DNA of 64,000 bases from Streptacidiphilus fuscans (GTDB lineage: Bacteria; Actinomycetota; Actinomycetes; Streptomycetales; Streptomycetaceae), in the NCBI RefSeq assembly GCF_015690355.1, contig NZ_JADPRT010000022.1, positions 1 to 64,000 on the forward strand, read 5' to 3'. The position numbers were made by a program, and so were the translations under genes. Each line of letters opens with the position of its first letter. Position 1 is the stretch's first letter. Shown piece by piece: positions 42,983-50,495 of this stretch. The notes under the pieces were generated by a model. That model saw only the letters and a list, made by a program, of their open reading frames with translations. It was not told where the DNA came from and ran no database searches.

Positions 42983-43564
42983 TTACGGTGCGTCGCCGAT
43001 CGGATCCCCGGTCGCCCCGTCCACCAGAAAATTGGCGAAAGGTCTGGTGGGATCGTGCCGAAAGTGTGTCGACTGCTCCACGAACCAGTGCGACCAGAAG
43101 TCGGCCTGATCCGGTCCGTCCCGGTCCTCGCCACGCGCGCGGGCGGTGGCGGCGTCGAGTTCCATCCAGACCACCGCGACCAGATACGGCCGCACCGCCC
43201 GGCGTCCGCCGCCGACCCCCTCCAGCAGGAGAAACGGAGGGGCGGCGGCCAGTTCACGGGTGGCGGCGAAGCGGCGCAGCGTCCAGTCGTAGACGCGGTG
43301 CCGCACCGGCCGCCCGGCGGCGAGCGGCTCCAGCACCTCGTCGCGCAGGCGGTCGGTCCAGTCGAAGAACTGCTCGTGCGTCGCCAGGTCGTCCAGATGC
43401 ACGACCGGCGCGTCCCCGGGACGTGGCGAGAGCGCGGCCGAGAGCCGGGCGGCGAAGGTCGTCTTCCCGGAACCGGCGAAGCCGTCGACGGCGATCAGCC
43501 GGGTCGGGCCGCAGGAGGGCGGCAGCGCCGCCAGCCGCGCCGCGAGTGAGTCCAAGGTGAGCAT
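42983..43564 (-). CDS. Uridine kinase-like P-loop protein
   Basis: 193 residues. P-loop GFAGSGKTTFAARL near residue 27, then VVHLDDLATHEQFFDWTDRLRDEVLEPLAAG (Asp pair and substrate region), YDWTLRRFAA, PFLLLEGVGGGRRAV (Walker B-like) and an Arg-rich lid. This is the small uridine kinase-like family of actinobacteria; the phosphorylated substrate is not established. The ATG at 43564 lies 9 nt after TACCCT on the minus strand, back to back with the PadR gene promoter. Confidence 0.82.
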   Translation of the reverse strand: MLTLDSLAARLAALPPSCGPTRLIAVDGFAGSGKTTFAARLSAALSPRPGDAPVVHLDDLATHEQFFDWTDRLRDEVLEPLAAGRPVRHRVYDWTLRRFAATRELAAAPPFLLLEGVGGGRRAVRPYLVAVVWMELDAATARARGEDRDGPDQADFWSHWFVEQSTHFRHDPTRPFANFLVDGATGDPIGDAP

Positions 43565-43611
43565 GATGCTGTGAGGGTATCCAGCCACCCTGCGCCGGTT
43601 ACGCTCGGCGC

Positions 43612-44241
43612 ATGGCACTGCGCAACGCGATCATGTCCGCGCTGCTCGACGGCGAGGCTTCGGGCTACGACCTGGCCAAGGCCTTCGACGCCTCGGTGGC
43701 GAACTTCTGGATGGCCACGCCGCAGCAGCTCTACCGCGAGCTGGACCGGATGGAGGCCGACGGCCTGGTCCAGGCGCGGGTCGTCGAGCAGGAGCGGCGG
43801 CCGAACAAGCGGCTCTTCTCGCTCACCGACGCCGGCCGCGCCGCGCTCCACGCCTTCACGGCCGAGGCCCCTCGGCCGTCCGCGATCCGGGACGAACTCC
43901 TGGTCCAGGTGCACGCCGTGGACGCGGGCGAGGCGGACGCGGTGCGCGCCGCGCTCCGTGAGCGTGCGGCCTGGGCGGAGGCGAAGATCACGCGCTACGA
44001 ACGCCTGCGCGCACGGCTGCTGGACGGTCGCGGCGAGGAGGAGTTCCTGGCCGCCGCCGAACCCGTCGGTCCCTACATCACGCTGCTGCGCGGCCTGATG
44101 TTCGAGCGGGAGAACCTGCGCTGGTGCGAGCAGGCGCTCGCCGTCCTGGAACGGCGTGCCGTCCCGCCGGACGCGGCGCTCACTCCGCCGACTCCCCGGA
44201 CGTCACCGACTCCGCCGACGAGCCCAGCGCCTCGGCGGTGA
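43612..44241 (+). CDS. PadR-family transcriptional regulator
   Basis: 209 residues. Winged-helix N-terminus: LRNAIMSALLDGEASGYDLAKAFDASVANFWMATPQQLYRELDRMEADGLVQARVVEQERRPNKRLFSLTDAGRAAL, followed by the PadR C-terminal helical dimer domain (AAWAEAKITRYERLRARLL and GLMFERENLRWCEQAL). It probably represses a detoxification or permease gene; the divergent kinase is the nearest candidate. The ATG is 6 nt after TACGCT (leaderless). The Pro/Thr-rich tail overlaps the convergent SnoaL-like gene by 62 bp. Confidence 0.88.
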   Translation: MALRNAIMSALLDGEASGYDLAKAFDASVANFWMATPQQLYRELDRMEADGLVQARVVEQERRPNKRLFSLTDAGRAALHAFTAEAPRPSAIRDELLVQVHAVDAGEADAVRAALRERAAWAEAKITRYERLRARLLDGRGEEEFLAAAEPVGPYITLLRGLMFERENLRWCEQALAVLERRAVPPDAALTPPTPRTSPTPPTSPAPRR

Positions 44242-44620
44242 TCCGCTCGAACTGCGCGCCCATCGCCGCCGCGAGCGCCTGCGCTCCGGAGAGCGGGCGC
44301 ACCATCACCGTGAACTCGTCGATCAGGCCGTCCTCGTCGAAGTGCAGGAAGTCGCAGCCGTGCACCTCGCGGCCGTCGACGGTCGCCTTGAAGACGAAGG
44401 CGCGGTCGCGGTCGTCGTCGCCGCCGATCTCGCGGACGTAGCGGAAGTCCTGGAAGACCCGGCCCGCTCCGCGCAGGATCGCCGCCGTGAAGGCCTTGCC
44501 CGGGTAGGGCTTGAAGACGACCGGGCTGGTGAAGACGACGTCCTCGGCCAGCAGCGCCTCCAGGGCCGCGTGGTCACCGGCCTCGACCGCTGCCCGGAAT
44601 GGGTGCACCGTGCGCTCCAT
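44180..44620 (-). CDS. SnoaL-like / NTF2-family protein
   Basis: 146 residues of the NTF2-like fold: MERTVHPFRAAVEAGDHAALEALLAEDVVFTSPVVFKPYPGK, then VFQDFRYVREIGGDDDRDRAFVFKATVDGREVHGCDFLHFDEDGLIDEFTVMVRP. Small polar-pocket enzymes or binders share this fold; no catalytic assignment is possible. The ATG at 44620 has GGAG 9 nt upstream. The Ser/Glu-rich tail is antisense to the PadR tail. Confidence 0.8.
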   Translation of the reverse strand: MERTVHPFRAAVEAGDHAALEALLAEDVVFTSPVVFKPYPGKAFTAAILRGAGRVFQDFRYVREIGGDDDRDRAFVFKATVDGREVHGCDFLHFDEDGLIDEFTVMVRPLSGAQALAAAMGAQFERITAEALGSSAESVTSGESAE

Positions 44621-44770
44621 GGCCACGCTCCGCTTCGTCGCTCTGTTGCTTCGTCGAACTTCGAAGATAGTCAATTAGTTGAGTATCTGCGTCGGCGAGC
44701 GTAGTCACCGTGCCGCCGGCTGTCGAGGGTCGCCGCGAACCGGCCGATCGGGGTATGGCCTCCCGAGTTT

Positions 44771-44789
44771 ACCTGACGTACCGTCAGAT
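44771..44789. promoter_or_regulatory. TetR-type palindromic operator upstream of the 382-aa gene
   Basis: CTGACG-TAC-CGTCAG at 44773-44787 is a perfect 6-3-6 palindrome, extendable to 19 bp with one mismatch. It sits 25 nt before the start at 44814. Such sites are typical of TetR regulators, but no TetR gene is in the window nearby. Confidence 0.5.
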
Positions 44790-44813
44790 ACCTTTCCTGT
44801 CGAGGAGGCCAGC

Positions 44814-45962
44814 GTGACCCTCCGTCCCGTCCCTCTGGACGAGTACCCCGTGCACCAGGTGCCGCTGTCCATGCGGCACGTCGCCACCGGCGACCGCAAC
44901 GCCTACGACCGCTGCATCTTCCACGTGTTCGACCACAGCGGCCGCGCCCTCCTCATCGCCGGGCTCGGGGTCTACCCCAACACCGGCGTCATCGACGCCT
45001 ACGCGACGCTCAAGGTCGGCGACACGCTGCATGCCGTCCGCGCCTCGGACGCGCTGGGCGAGGACCGGATGAAGCTCCAGGTCGGGCCGATCCGGATCGA
45101 GGTGGTGGAGCCGCTGCAGACGCTGCGCCTCGTCTGCGAGGGGGACGGCACACCCGACGGCCTTGCCGTCGACCTCACCTGGCAGTCCGAGTTCCCCGCG
45201 GTGTGGGAACCGCACCACGTCGGCCGCACCGGTGACCGGCTCACCCTCGAAGGTCGGCGCTTCGTGCAGGCGGGCGGCGCGACCGGCGTGATCCGCGCCG
45301 GGGGCGTGGAGTACCGGGTCACGCCGGAGGAGTGGACCGGCACCCGGGACCGCAGCTGGGGCGTCCGACCGATCCCCGGCGAGCAGCCCGGCCGCGCGGC
45401 CGAGGAGCAGCGGCCCGAGGGGTTCCACTGGGTCTGGTGCCCGATCCGCTTCCGGGACCGCTTCGTCATGGTGATCCTCCAGGAGGACGCCGACGGCTAC
45501 CGCACCCTCAACGAGGCACTTCTCGTCCACGCCGACGGGACCGGGCGGGACGCGACCGGCCACGGCGAGGCAAGGCACGACGGGACGCGGCGCGACGAGC
45601 AGCTCGGCTGGCCGCACGTCGACATCCGCTACCGCTCCGGCACGCGTGTGCCGGAGGGCGCGGTGCTGCACCTCACCGACTCCGCGCGCAAGCCGGTCGA
45701 GATCCGCGCCGAACTCCTCGGCGGTTCCCCGCTCGCCGTCGGCGCCGGCTACCCGCCCGCCGCCGACTGGCAGCACGGCACCTGGCAGGGACGCGGCTGG
45801 GTGGACCGCCGCAGCTACGACCTCACCGACCCGAACGACCTCGGCCTCGCCGCGTACGGCGTCACCGACCACGCGGCCCGGTTCACCCTCGACGGGGAGA
45901 CCGGCCACGGCATCTTCGAACACGGCAGCTTCGGCCGCCACGATCGTGGGGGTACCCCCTAG
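44814..45962 (+). CDS. Protein of unknown function, partner of a kinase-like gene
   Basis: 382 residues, soluble and beta-rich: YPVHQVPLSMRHVATGDRNAYDRCIFHVFDHSGRALLIAGLGVYPN, RIEVVEPLQTLRLVCEGDG, DLTWQSEFPAVWEPHHVGR, DRSWGVRPI, GFHWVWCPIRF and AAYGVTDHAARFTLDGETGHGIFEHG. The layout resembles lipocalin-like (CrtC/hydroxyneurosporene hydratase-like) two-domain proteins, but I do not assign a reaction. GTG at 44814 follows GAGGAGG. The last codons and the stop are made by a GGGGGTACCCCC repeat, so the natural end may have been altered by its insertion. It lies 79 bp upstream of the kinase-like gene. Confidence 0.7.
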   Translation: MTLRPVPLDEYPVHQVPLSMRHVATGDRNAYDRCIFHVFDHSGRALLIAGLGVYPNTGVIDAYATLKVGDTLHAVRASDALGEDRMKLQVGPIRIEVVEPLQTLRLVCEGDGTPDGLAVDLTWQSEFPAVWEPHHVGRTGDRLTLEGRRFVQAGGATGVIRAGGVEYRVTPEEWTGTRDRSWGVRPIPGEQPGRAAEEQRPEGFHWVWCPIRFRDRFVMVILQEDADGYRTLNEALLVHADGTGRDATGHGEARHDGTRRDEQLGWPHVDIRYRSGTRVPEGAVLHLTDSARKPVEIRAELLGGSPLAVGAGYPPAADWQHGTWQGRGWVDRRSYDLTDPNDLGLAAYGVTDHAARFTLDGETGHGIFEHGSFGRHDRGGTP

Positions 45963-45979
45963 CCGAAGGCCGGGGGAGG
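45948..45979. repeat. GGGGGTACCCCC-type Streptomyces repeat at a gene end
   Basis: GGGGGTACCCCC (45948-45959) followed by TAGCCGAAGGCCGGGGGAGG is a common Streptomyces intergenic palindrome. Here it overlaps the last residues (GGTP) and stop codon of the preceding gene and may stop or stabilise the transcript. Confidence 0.7.
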
Positions 45980-46041
45980 CTTTGCCGACTTCTCCTCCGT
46001 CGCACCCTGATCCGTCCGTTCACGAGAGGAGCAGCCGCGCC

Positions 46042-47154
46042 ATGGCCACCCCCAGCGCACCGCGTCCGCGCACCAGCACCCGCGACCCCGAGCAGCTCCG
46101 CGTCCGGCTCGCAGCCTGGATCGACGGCTGGCTGCCCGGAGCCTCCGTCACCGATCTGACCGTCCCTCAGTCCAACGGCATGTCCAGCGACACCGTCCTC
46201 TTCGATCTGCGGCACGCCGACGGCAGCGTGCAGCCCTGCGTGCTGCGACGCGCCCCGGACCCCGCCGACCCCGCCGGTTTCACCGTATTCCCCGGGTATG
46301 ACATGGAGCGGCAGTACCGCTGCATGGAACTGGTCGCCGCGCACACCAAGGCCCCGGTGCCACGCCTGCTGCGACTGGAGACCGATCCCGAACCACTGGG
46401 CACCGCAGCCATTCTGATGGAACGTGTGGACGGGCGAGTCCCGCCCGATGTCATGCCCTACACCTACAGCGGCAACTGGCTGCACGAGGCGACCGACGCC
46501 GAACGCGCCGAGTTGGAGCACGCGAGCGTCGCCCTCCTCGCCGAGCTGCACACGGTCCCGGTGGCCGAAGCAGCCTTCCTGCAGCCGGATCAGGGCGACG
46601 GCAGGAGTACCCTACGCAGGCACGTCGACGCCCAACGCGCCTACTACGCCTGGGTGGTGGACGGAAACCCCGCCTCGCCGCTGATCGAGCGCGCCTTCGC
46701 CCGGCTGGAGCAGCTCTGGCCGAGCGAGGAGGGCGAGACCGTACTGAGCTGGGGCGACGCACGCATCGGCAACGTGATCTACCAGGGCTTCACCCCGGCG
46801 GCGGTGCTGGACTGGGAGATGGCCGACCTGGGCCCGCGGGAGCTGGACCTGGGCTGGTTCGTCTTCCTGCACCGGTTCTTCCAGGACCTGACGGTCGCCT
46901 TCGGTCAGCCCGGACTGCCCGGCTTCCTGGACCGCGACCGGGTCACGGCCCAGTACGCCGAGGCCAGCGGCCACACACCGACCGACCTGGAGTTCTACAC
47001 GCTCTACGCGGCGCTGCGCCACGCGGTGGTGATGCTCAGGATCGGCCACCGGCAGATCCACTTCGGCGAAGCCCAACTGCCGGAGGAGCCCGACCGCCTG
47101 ATCCTGCACCGCGACGCGCTCGCGGCCATGGTCGAGGGCCGCTACTGGTCCTGA
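46042..47154 (+). CDS. Phosphotransferase-family (APH-like) kinase
   Basis: 370 residues. Aminoglycoside phosphotransferase fold: nucleotide region VTDLTVPQSNGMSSDTVLFDLRH, then AAILMERVDGRVPPDVMPYT, catalytic loop LSWGDARIGNVIY (HxD replaced by WGDxRxGN) and metal site AVLDWEMADLGPRELDLGWF. This type resembles the ACAD10/11-like kinases that phosphorylate hydroxyacyl compounds more than drug-resistance enzymes. The ATG at 46042 follows GAGAGGAGC. It forms a unit with the unknown gene upstream; a lipid or acyl pathway is possible but inferred. Confidence 0.83.
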   Translation: MATPSAPRPRTSTRDPEQLRVRLAAWIDGWLPGASVTDLTVPQSNGMSSDTVLFDLRHADGSVQPCVLRRAPDPADPAGFTVFPGYDMERQYRCMELVAAHTKAPVPRLLRLETDPEPLGTAAILMERVDGRVPPDVMPYTYSGNWLHEATDAERAELEHASVALLAELHTVPVAEAAFLQPDQGDGRSTLRRHVDAQRAYYAWVVDGNPASPLIERAFARLEQLWPSEEGETVLSWGDARIGNVIYQGFTPAAVLDWEMADLGPRELDLGWFVFLHRFFQDLTVAFGQPGLPGFLDRDRVTAQYAEASGHTPTDLEFYTLYAALRHAVVMLRIGHRQIHFGEAQLPEEPDRLILHRDALAAMVEGRYWS

Positions 47155-47161
47155 CGGACCG

Positions 47162-47575
47162 TTACTGGCCCTGACGCCGTATCGGGGTCGACCCGGCCCC
47201 GCCCACGTGCGAGAACGGCTGCCGACGCCAGTCGAGCTCCGCGGGCAGGGTGAGGAACTCGGCGAGCGAGGGCTCGGAGTCGAACTCCGGGTCCTCGTCG
47301 GCGTCGTAGTCCGCGGCGTCCTCCAGCCCGCGGCCCGAGCCCTGGCAGAGGGCGGCCGAGAAGGGGTGCCACGGGTTGCTCACGACGGCGTGCTGCGGGA
47401 AGCGCTCCTCGTTGTCCAGCACGGCGATCGGGCGGTGGCAGTCGGGGCAGAGGAACCGGGTGATCTCCCAGGTCTCCGCCTCGCCCGGGTCCATGCCGGG
47501 CGTTCTTTCGGAGTCGAGGCGCTCGCCGAGCCCGACAGGCTCGACGACAGCAGGAAGCTGTTCGGCAACAGTCAT
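47162..47575 (-). CDS. Hypothetical protein with a CPDCH metal-binding motif
   Basis: 137 residues. FLCPDCHRPIAVLDNEERFPQHAVV (residues about 42-66) and HPFSAALCQGSGRG give Cys/His positions that could bind zinc. The C-terminus is acidic and then WRRQPFSHVGG. The ATG at 47575 follows GGGGGAG. It is convergent with the kinase-like gene and ends 8 bp from it. Family not recognised. Confidence 0.6.
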   Translation of the reverse strand: MTVAEQLPAVVEPVGLGERLDSERTPGMDPGEAETWEITRFLCPDCHRPIAVLDNEERFPQHAVVSNPWHPFSAALCQGSGRGLEDAADYDADEDPEFDSEPSLAEFLTLPAELDWRRQPFSHVGGAGSTPIRRQGQ

Positions 47576-47727
47576 CTGAACTCCCCCTGGAGCAGGCACG
47601 CGGACCTCGGTGGTCGCGACCATAGCGAGCACTTCCCGCGCGCGGCATCCGATAATCCTGGGCGTGGCAGCGTGGTTGTCGTGCGACTGTGGCCTTGCTC
47701 ACATCTCGCGTCGGATAAGTTGTGCGG

Positions 47728-48171
47728 GTGGAGGAACTCGACCGACAAATTGTGCAGCTGCTGGTCGCCGACGGGCGGATGAGCTACACAGACCTGGGCA
47801 AGGCCACGGGCCTGTCCACCTCGGCGGTGCACCAACGGGTGCGACGTCTCGAACAACGAGGAGTGATCCGCGGATACGCCGCGATCGTCGACCCCGACGC
47901 CGTCAACCTGCCGCTCACCGCGTTCATCTCGGTGAAGCCGTTCGACCCGAGCGCGCCCGACGACACCCCGGAGCGGCTGGCCGGCATCGAGGAGATCGAG
48001 GCGTGCCACAGCGTGGCGGGCGACGAGAACTACATCCTCAAGGTCCGCGTCACCGCACCGGGTGACCTGGAGGACCTGCTCGCCCGCATCCGCTCCGCGG
48101 CAGGCGTCTCGACCCGCACGACGGTCGTGCTGAGCACGCCCTACGAGGCGAGGCCACCCCGGTTCAGATGA
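47728..48171 (+). CDS. Lrp/AsnC-family transcriptional regulator
   Basis: 147 residues. Helix-turn-helix LDRQIVQLLVADGRMSYTDLGKATGLSTSAVHQRVRRLEQRGVIRGYAAIVDP, then the RAM effector domain VAGDENYILKVRVTAPGDLEDLLARI. It binds amino acids or related effectors. GTG at 47728 lies 6 nt after TAAGTT (leaderless). A similar GTTGTGC/ATTGTGC repeat lies just before and within the first codons and may be an autoregulatory site. The adjacent amidohydrolase is a possible target. Confidence 0.88.
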   Translation: MEELDRQIVQLLVADGRMSYTDLGKATGLSTSAVHQRVRRLEQRGVIRGYAAIVDPDAVNLPLTAFISVKPFDPSAPDDTPERLAGIEEIEACHSVAGDENYILKVRVTAPGDLEDLLARIRSAAGVSTRTTVVLSTPYEARPPRFR

Positions 48172-48205
48172 GTGCCCCGCGCCCTGAGGTGAGTGCAGCC
48201 TTCTC
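48171..48205 (+). repeat. Fragment of the CCCCGCGCCCTGA intergenic repeat
   Basis: GTGCCCCGCGCCCTGAGGTGAGTGCA directly after the AsnC-family stop resembles one arm of the palindromic element at 40213-40375. Confidence 0.4.
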
Positions 48206-48225
48206 GCTTGCATAACCTTGACCGC

Positions 48226-49866
48226 ATGAGCGCCGCCGCACCCCTCACCGCCCTTGCCGAGACAGCCCCGCGCAGCGTCCTGCTGCGCGGCGGGGACGTC
48301 TACAGCCCGGCCGACCCCTTCGCCACCGCCGTCCTGTTGCAGGAGGGGACCGTGGCCTGGGTCGGCGAGGAGGGCGCGGCCGAGAGCTACGCCCGGGACG
48401 CCGAGCTGGTCGTCGACCTCCAGGGCGCGCTCGTCACCCCGGCGTTCGTCGACGCGCACGTGCACGCGACCTCCACCGGCCTCGCGCTGACCGGGCTGGA
48501 CCTCACCGACTGCCCGAGCCTGGCCGAAGCCCTGGACCGCATCCGCGCCTTCGTCGCCACGCGCGACACCCGCGACGGCGTCCTGCTCGGCCACGGCTGG
48601 GACGAGACCAAGTGGCCCGAGCACCGCGCGCCGTCCCGCGCAGAGCTGGACGAGGCCGCCGGCGGGGCCGCGATCTACCTCTCCCGCACCGACGTCCACT
48701 CCGCCCTCGCCTCGACCGCGCTCCGTGCGCTCGTCGGGCCGGAGTTGGCCGCGCTGCCCGGACACGCCCCCGACGCGCCGCTGAGCCGCGACGCGCACCA
48801 CGCGGTCCGCCGCGCCGCGCTCGCGCATCTGACGCCCGCTCAGCGGGACGCGGCCCAACGGGCGACCCTCGCGCACGCGGTCACGCTCGGCATCGGCTCC
48901 CTGCACGAGTGCGCGGGCCCGGACATCTCCTCCGAGGCGGACCTCTCCGCGCTGCTCGCACTGGCTGCCGGGACGCCCGGTCCGGAGGTCTTCGGCTACT
49001 GGGGCGAGCTCGGCGCGGTCGAGACGGCCCGGCGGCTCGGCGCGGTCGGCGCGGGCGGGGACCTGTTCGTCGACGGCGCGCTCGGCTCGCACACCGCCTG
49101 TCTGCACGACCACTACACCGACTCCGCCCACACCGGCGCGTCCTACCTCTCCGCCGCGCAGATCGCCGACCACGTCGCCGCCTGCACCGAGGCGGGCCTC
49201 CAGGCGGGCTTCCACGCCATCGGGGACGCCGCGCTGACCGCGCTGGTCGACGGCGTCCGCGCGGTGGCCGAGAAGCTCGGCCTGGACCGGGTCCGGTCGA
49301 TGCGCCACCGGGTCGAGCACGCCGAGCTGCTGACCCCCGCCCACATCGCCGCCTTCGCGGAGCTCGGCCTGACCGCCTCCGTCCAGCCCGCCTTCGACGC
49401 GGCCTGGGGCGGCCAGGACGGCATGTACGTCGAGCGGCTCGGCTCTGCGCGCGCGCGGACGATGAACCCCTTCGCGGCGATGCTGCGCGCCGGAGTCCCG
49501 CTCGCCTTCGGCTCCGACGCCCCGGTCACCCCGCTGGACCCGTGGGGGACCGTCCGCGCCGCCGCCTTCCACCGCACGCCCGAGCACCGGATCTCCGTGC
49601 GAGCCGCGTTCACCGCGCACACCCGCGGCGGCTGGCGCGCCCTCGGACGCGACGACGCCGGCGTGCTGGTCCCCGGTGCGCCCGCGTCGCTGGCGGTCTG
49701 GGAGCCGGGCGAGCTGGTCGTCCAGGCGCCGGACCAGCGGGTCGCCAACTGGTCCACCGACCCGCGCAGCGGCGTCCCCGGCCTGCCCGACCTCACGCCC
49801 GGCCGCGAGCTGCCGCGCTGCCTGGCCACGCTGGTCGGCGGCCGCGCCGTCCACCTCGCTGCCTGA
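48226..49866 (+). CDS. Amidohydrolase (YtcJ-like)
   Basis: 546 residues. A beta-sandwich start (SVLLRGGDVYSPADPFATAVLLQEGTVAWVGEEG) precedes the TIM barrel with VTPAFVDAHVHAT (metal His pair), FHAIGDAALTALVDGV, RHRVEHAELL and LAFGSDAPVTPLDPWGTVRAA (metal Asp). The YtcJ-like subgroup hydrolyses amide or related bonds in unknown substrates. The ATG at 48226 lies 7 nt after TAACCT (leaderless). A perfect hairpin terminates it. Confidence 0.87.
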   Translation: MSAAAPLTALAETAPRSVLLRGGDVYSPADPFATAVLLQEGTVAWVGEEGAAESYARDAELVVDLQGALVTPAFVDAHVHATSTGLALTGLDLTDCPSLAEALDRIRAFVATRDTRDGVLLGHGWDETKWPEHRAPSRAELDEAAGGAAIYLSRTDVHSALASTALRALVGPELAALPGHAPDAPLSRDAHHAVRRAALAHLTPAQRDAAQRATLAHAVTLGIGSLHECAGPDISSEADLSALLALAAGTPGPEVFGYWGELGAVETARRLGAVGAGGDLFVDGALGSHTACLHDHYTDSAHTGASYLSAAQIADHVAACTEAGLQAGFHAIGDAALTALVDGVRAVAEKLGLDRVRSMRHRVEHAELLTPAHIAAFAELGLTASVQPAFDAAWGGQDGMYVERLGSARARTMNPFAAMLRAGVPLAFGSDAPVTPLDPWGTVRAAAFHRTPEHRISVRAAFTAHTRGGWRALGRDDAGVLVPGAPASLAVWEPGELVVQAPDQRVANWSTDPRSGVPGLPDLTPGRELPRCLATLVGGRAVHLAA

Positions 49867-49918
49867 GCGGCTCCCGCCTGAACCGCCTGAGCCGCGCCCG
49901 CCGCCTGACCGGCGCGAC

Positions 49919-49950
49919 GGGCTCCGCCGGGCACCCGTCCGGCGGAGCCC
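49919..49950 (+). terminator. Terminator after the amidohydrolase gene
   Basis: GGGCTCCGCCGG and CCGGCGGAGCCC form a perfect 12-bp stem with an 8-nt loop, 53 nt after the stop. Confidence 0.75.
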
Positions 49951-50242
49951 ATCATCCTCGCGAGTGGCCCGACACGCCCGGATACCGCCGAACGAAGGGT
50001 TGCCCACACGCCGCTCACAGCCCCAGCACACGTGGCTGACCTGCGACGACGCGCCGTCCGCGCAGGTAGAGCGGCGGTTGACAGGCCGCCCCGGCGGGCG
50101 AGTAGGTTCGTCGTCGTCCACCCCACCTCACCACCCACGCCAAACCCGGGATCGCCGCTGGCAGGCAGCCAGGTCCAGTGTTGCCGGACCGGGGAGCGTG
50201 GGCGGCACCGGGTCCGCGGGCCCAACGCCGACGGGTGCGACC

Positions 50243-50337
50243 CGGGCTCGGCCCGGACGCTCAGTAGACAACGGCTTCTGGTCGACCCGCAGCCAGCGGA
50301 TCCCGAGTCGGCCCGAAGAGCGTCCGGGCCGAGCCCG
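50243..50337. repeat. 20-bp perfect inverted repeat with a 55-nt spacer upstream of lnt
   Basis: CGGGCTCGGCCCGGACGCTC at 50243-50262 is repeated inverted at 50318-50337 without mismatch. It lies in a 545-bp gap (49951-50495) that has no supported gene. After it comes a run of five roughly 12-bp units of CGTTTCC or CTTTCC (50334-50394). It could be a structured RNA, a composite terminator or remains of a small element. Confidence 0.7.
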
Positions 50338-50495
50338 TTTCCGCGCCGTTTCCAGCCCCGTTCCGGGCCCCTTTCCGCGCCTCTTTCCGAACCTGTGCGC
50401 TCCCGTCCTCACCTGCGCTTACCGTGAGGATGTACCGTCTTCCCACTGCCATGGATCATCGTGATCACCCGATCGGCTGCGGATAGGCGGCGAGC

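Noticed and set aside
46042-47154. The APH-like gene as an antibiotic-resistance gene
   Set aside because: The catalytic and metal motifs fit the ACAD10/11-like kinase group better than aminoglycoside or macrolide enzymes, and there is no resistance context.
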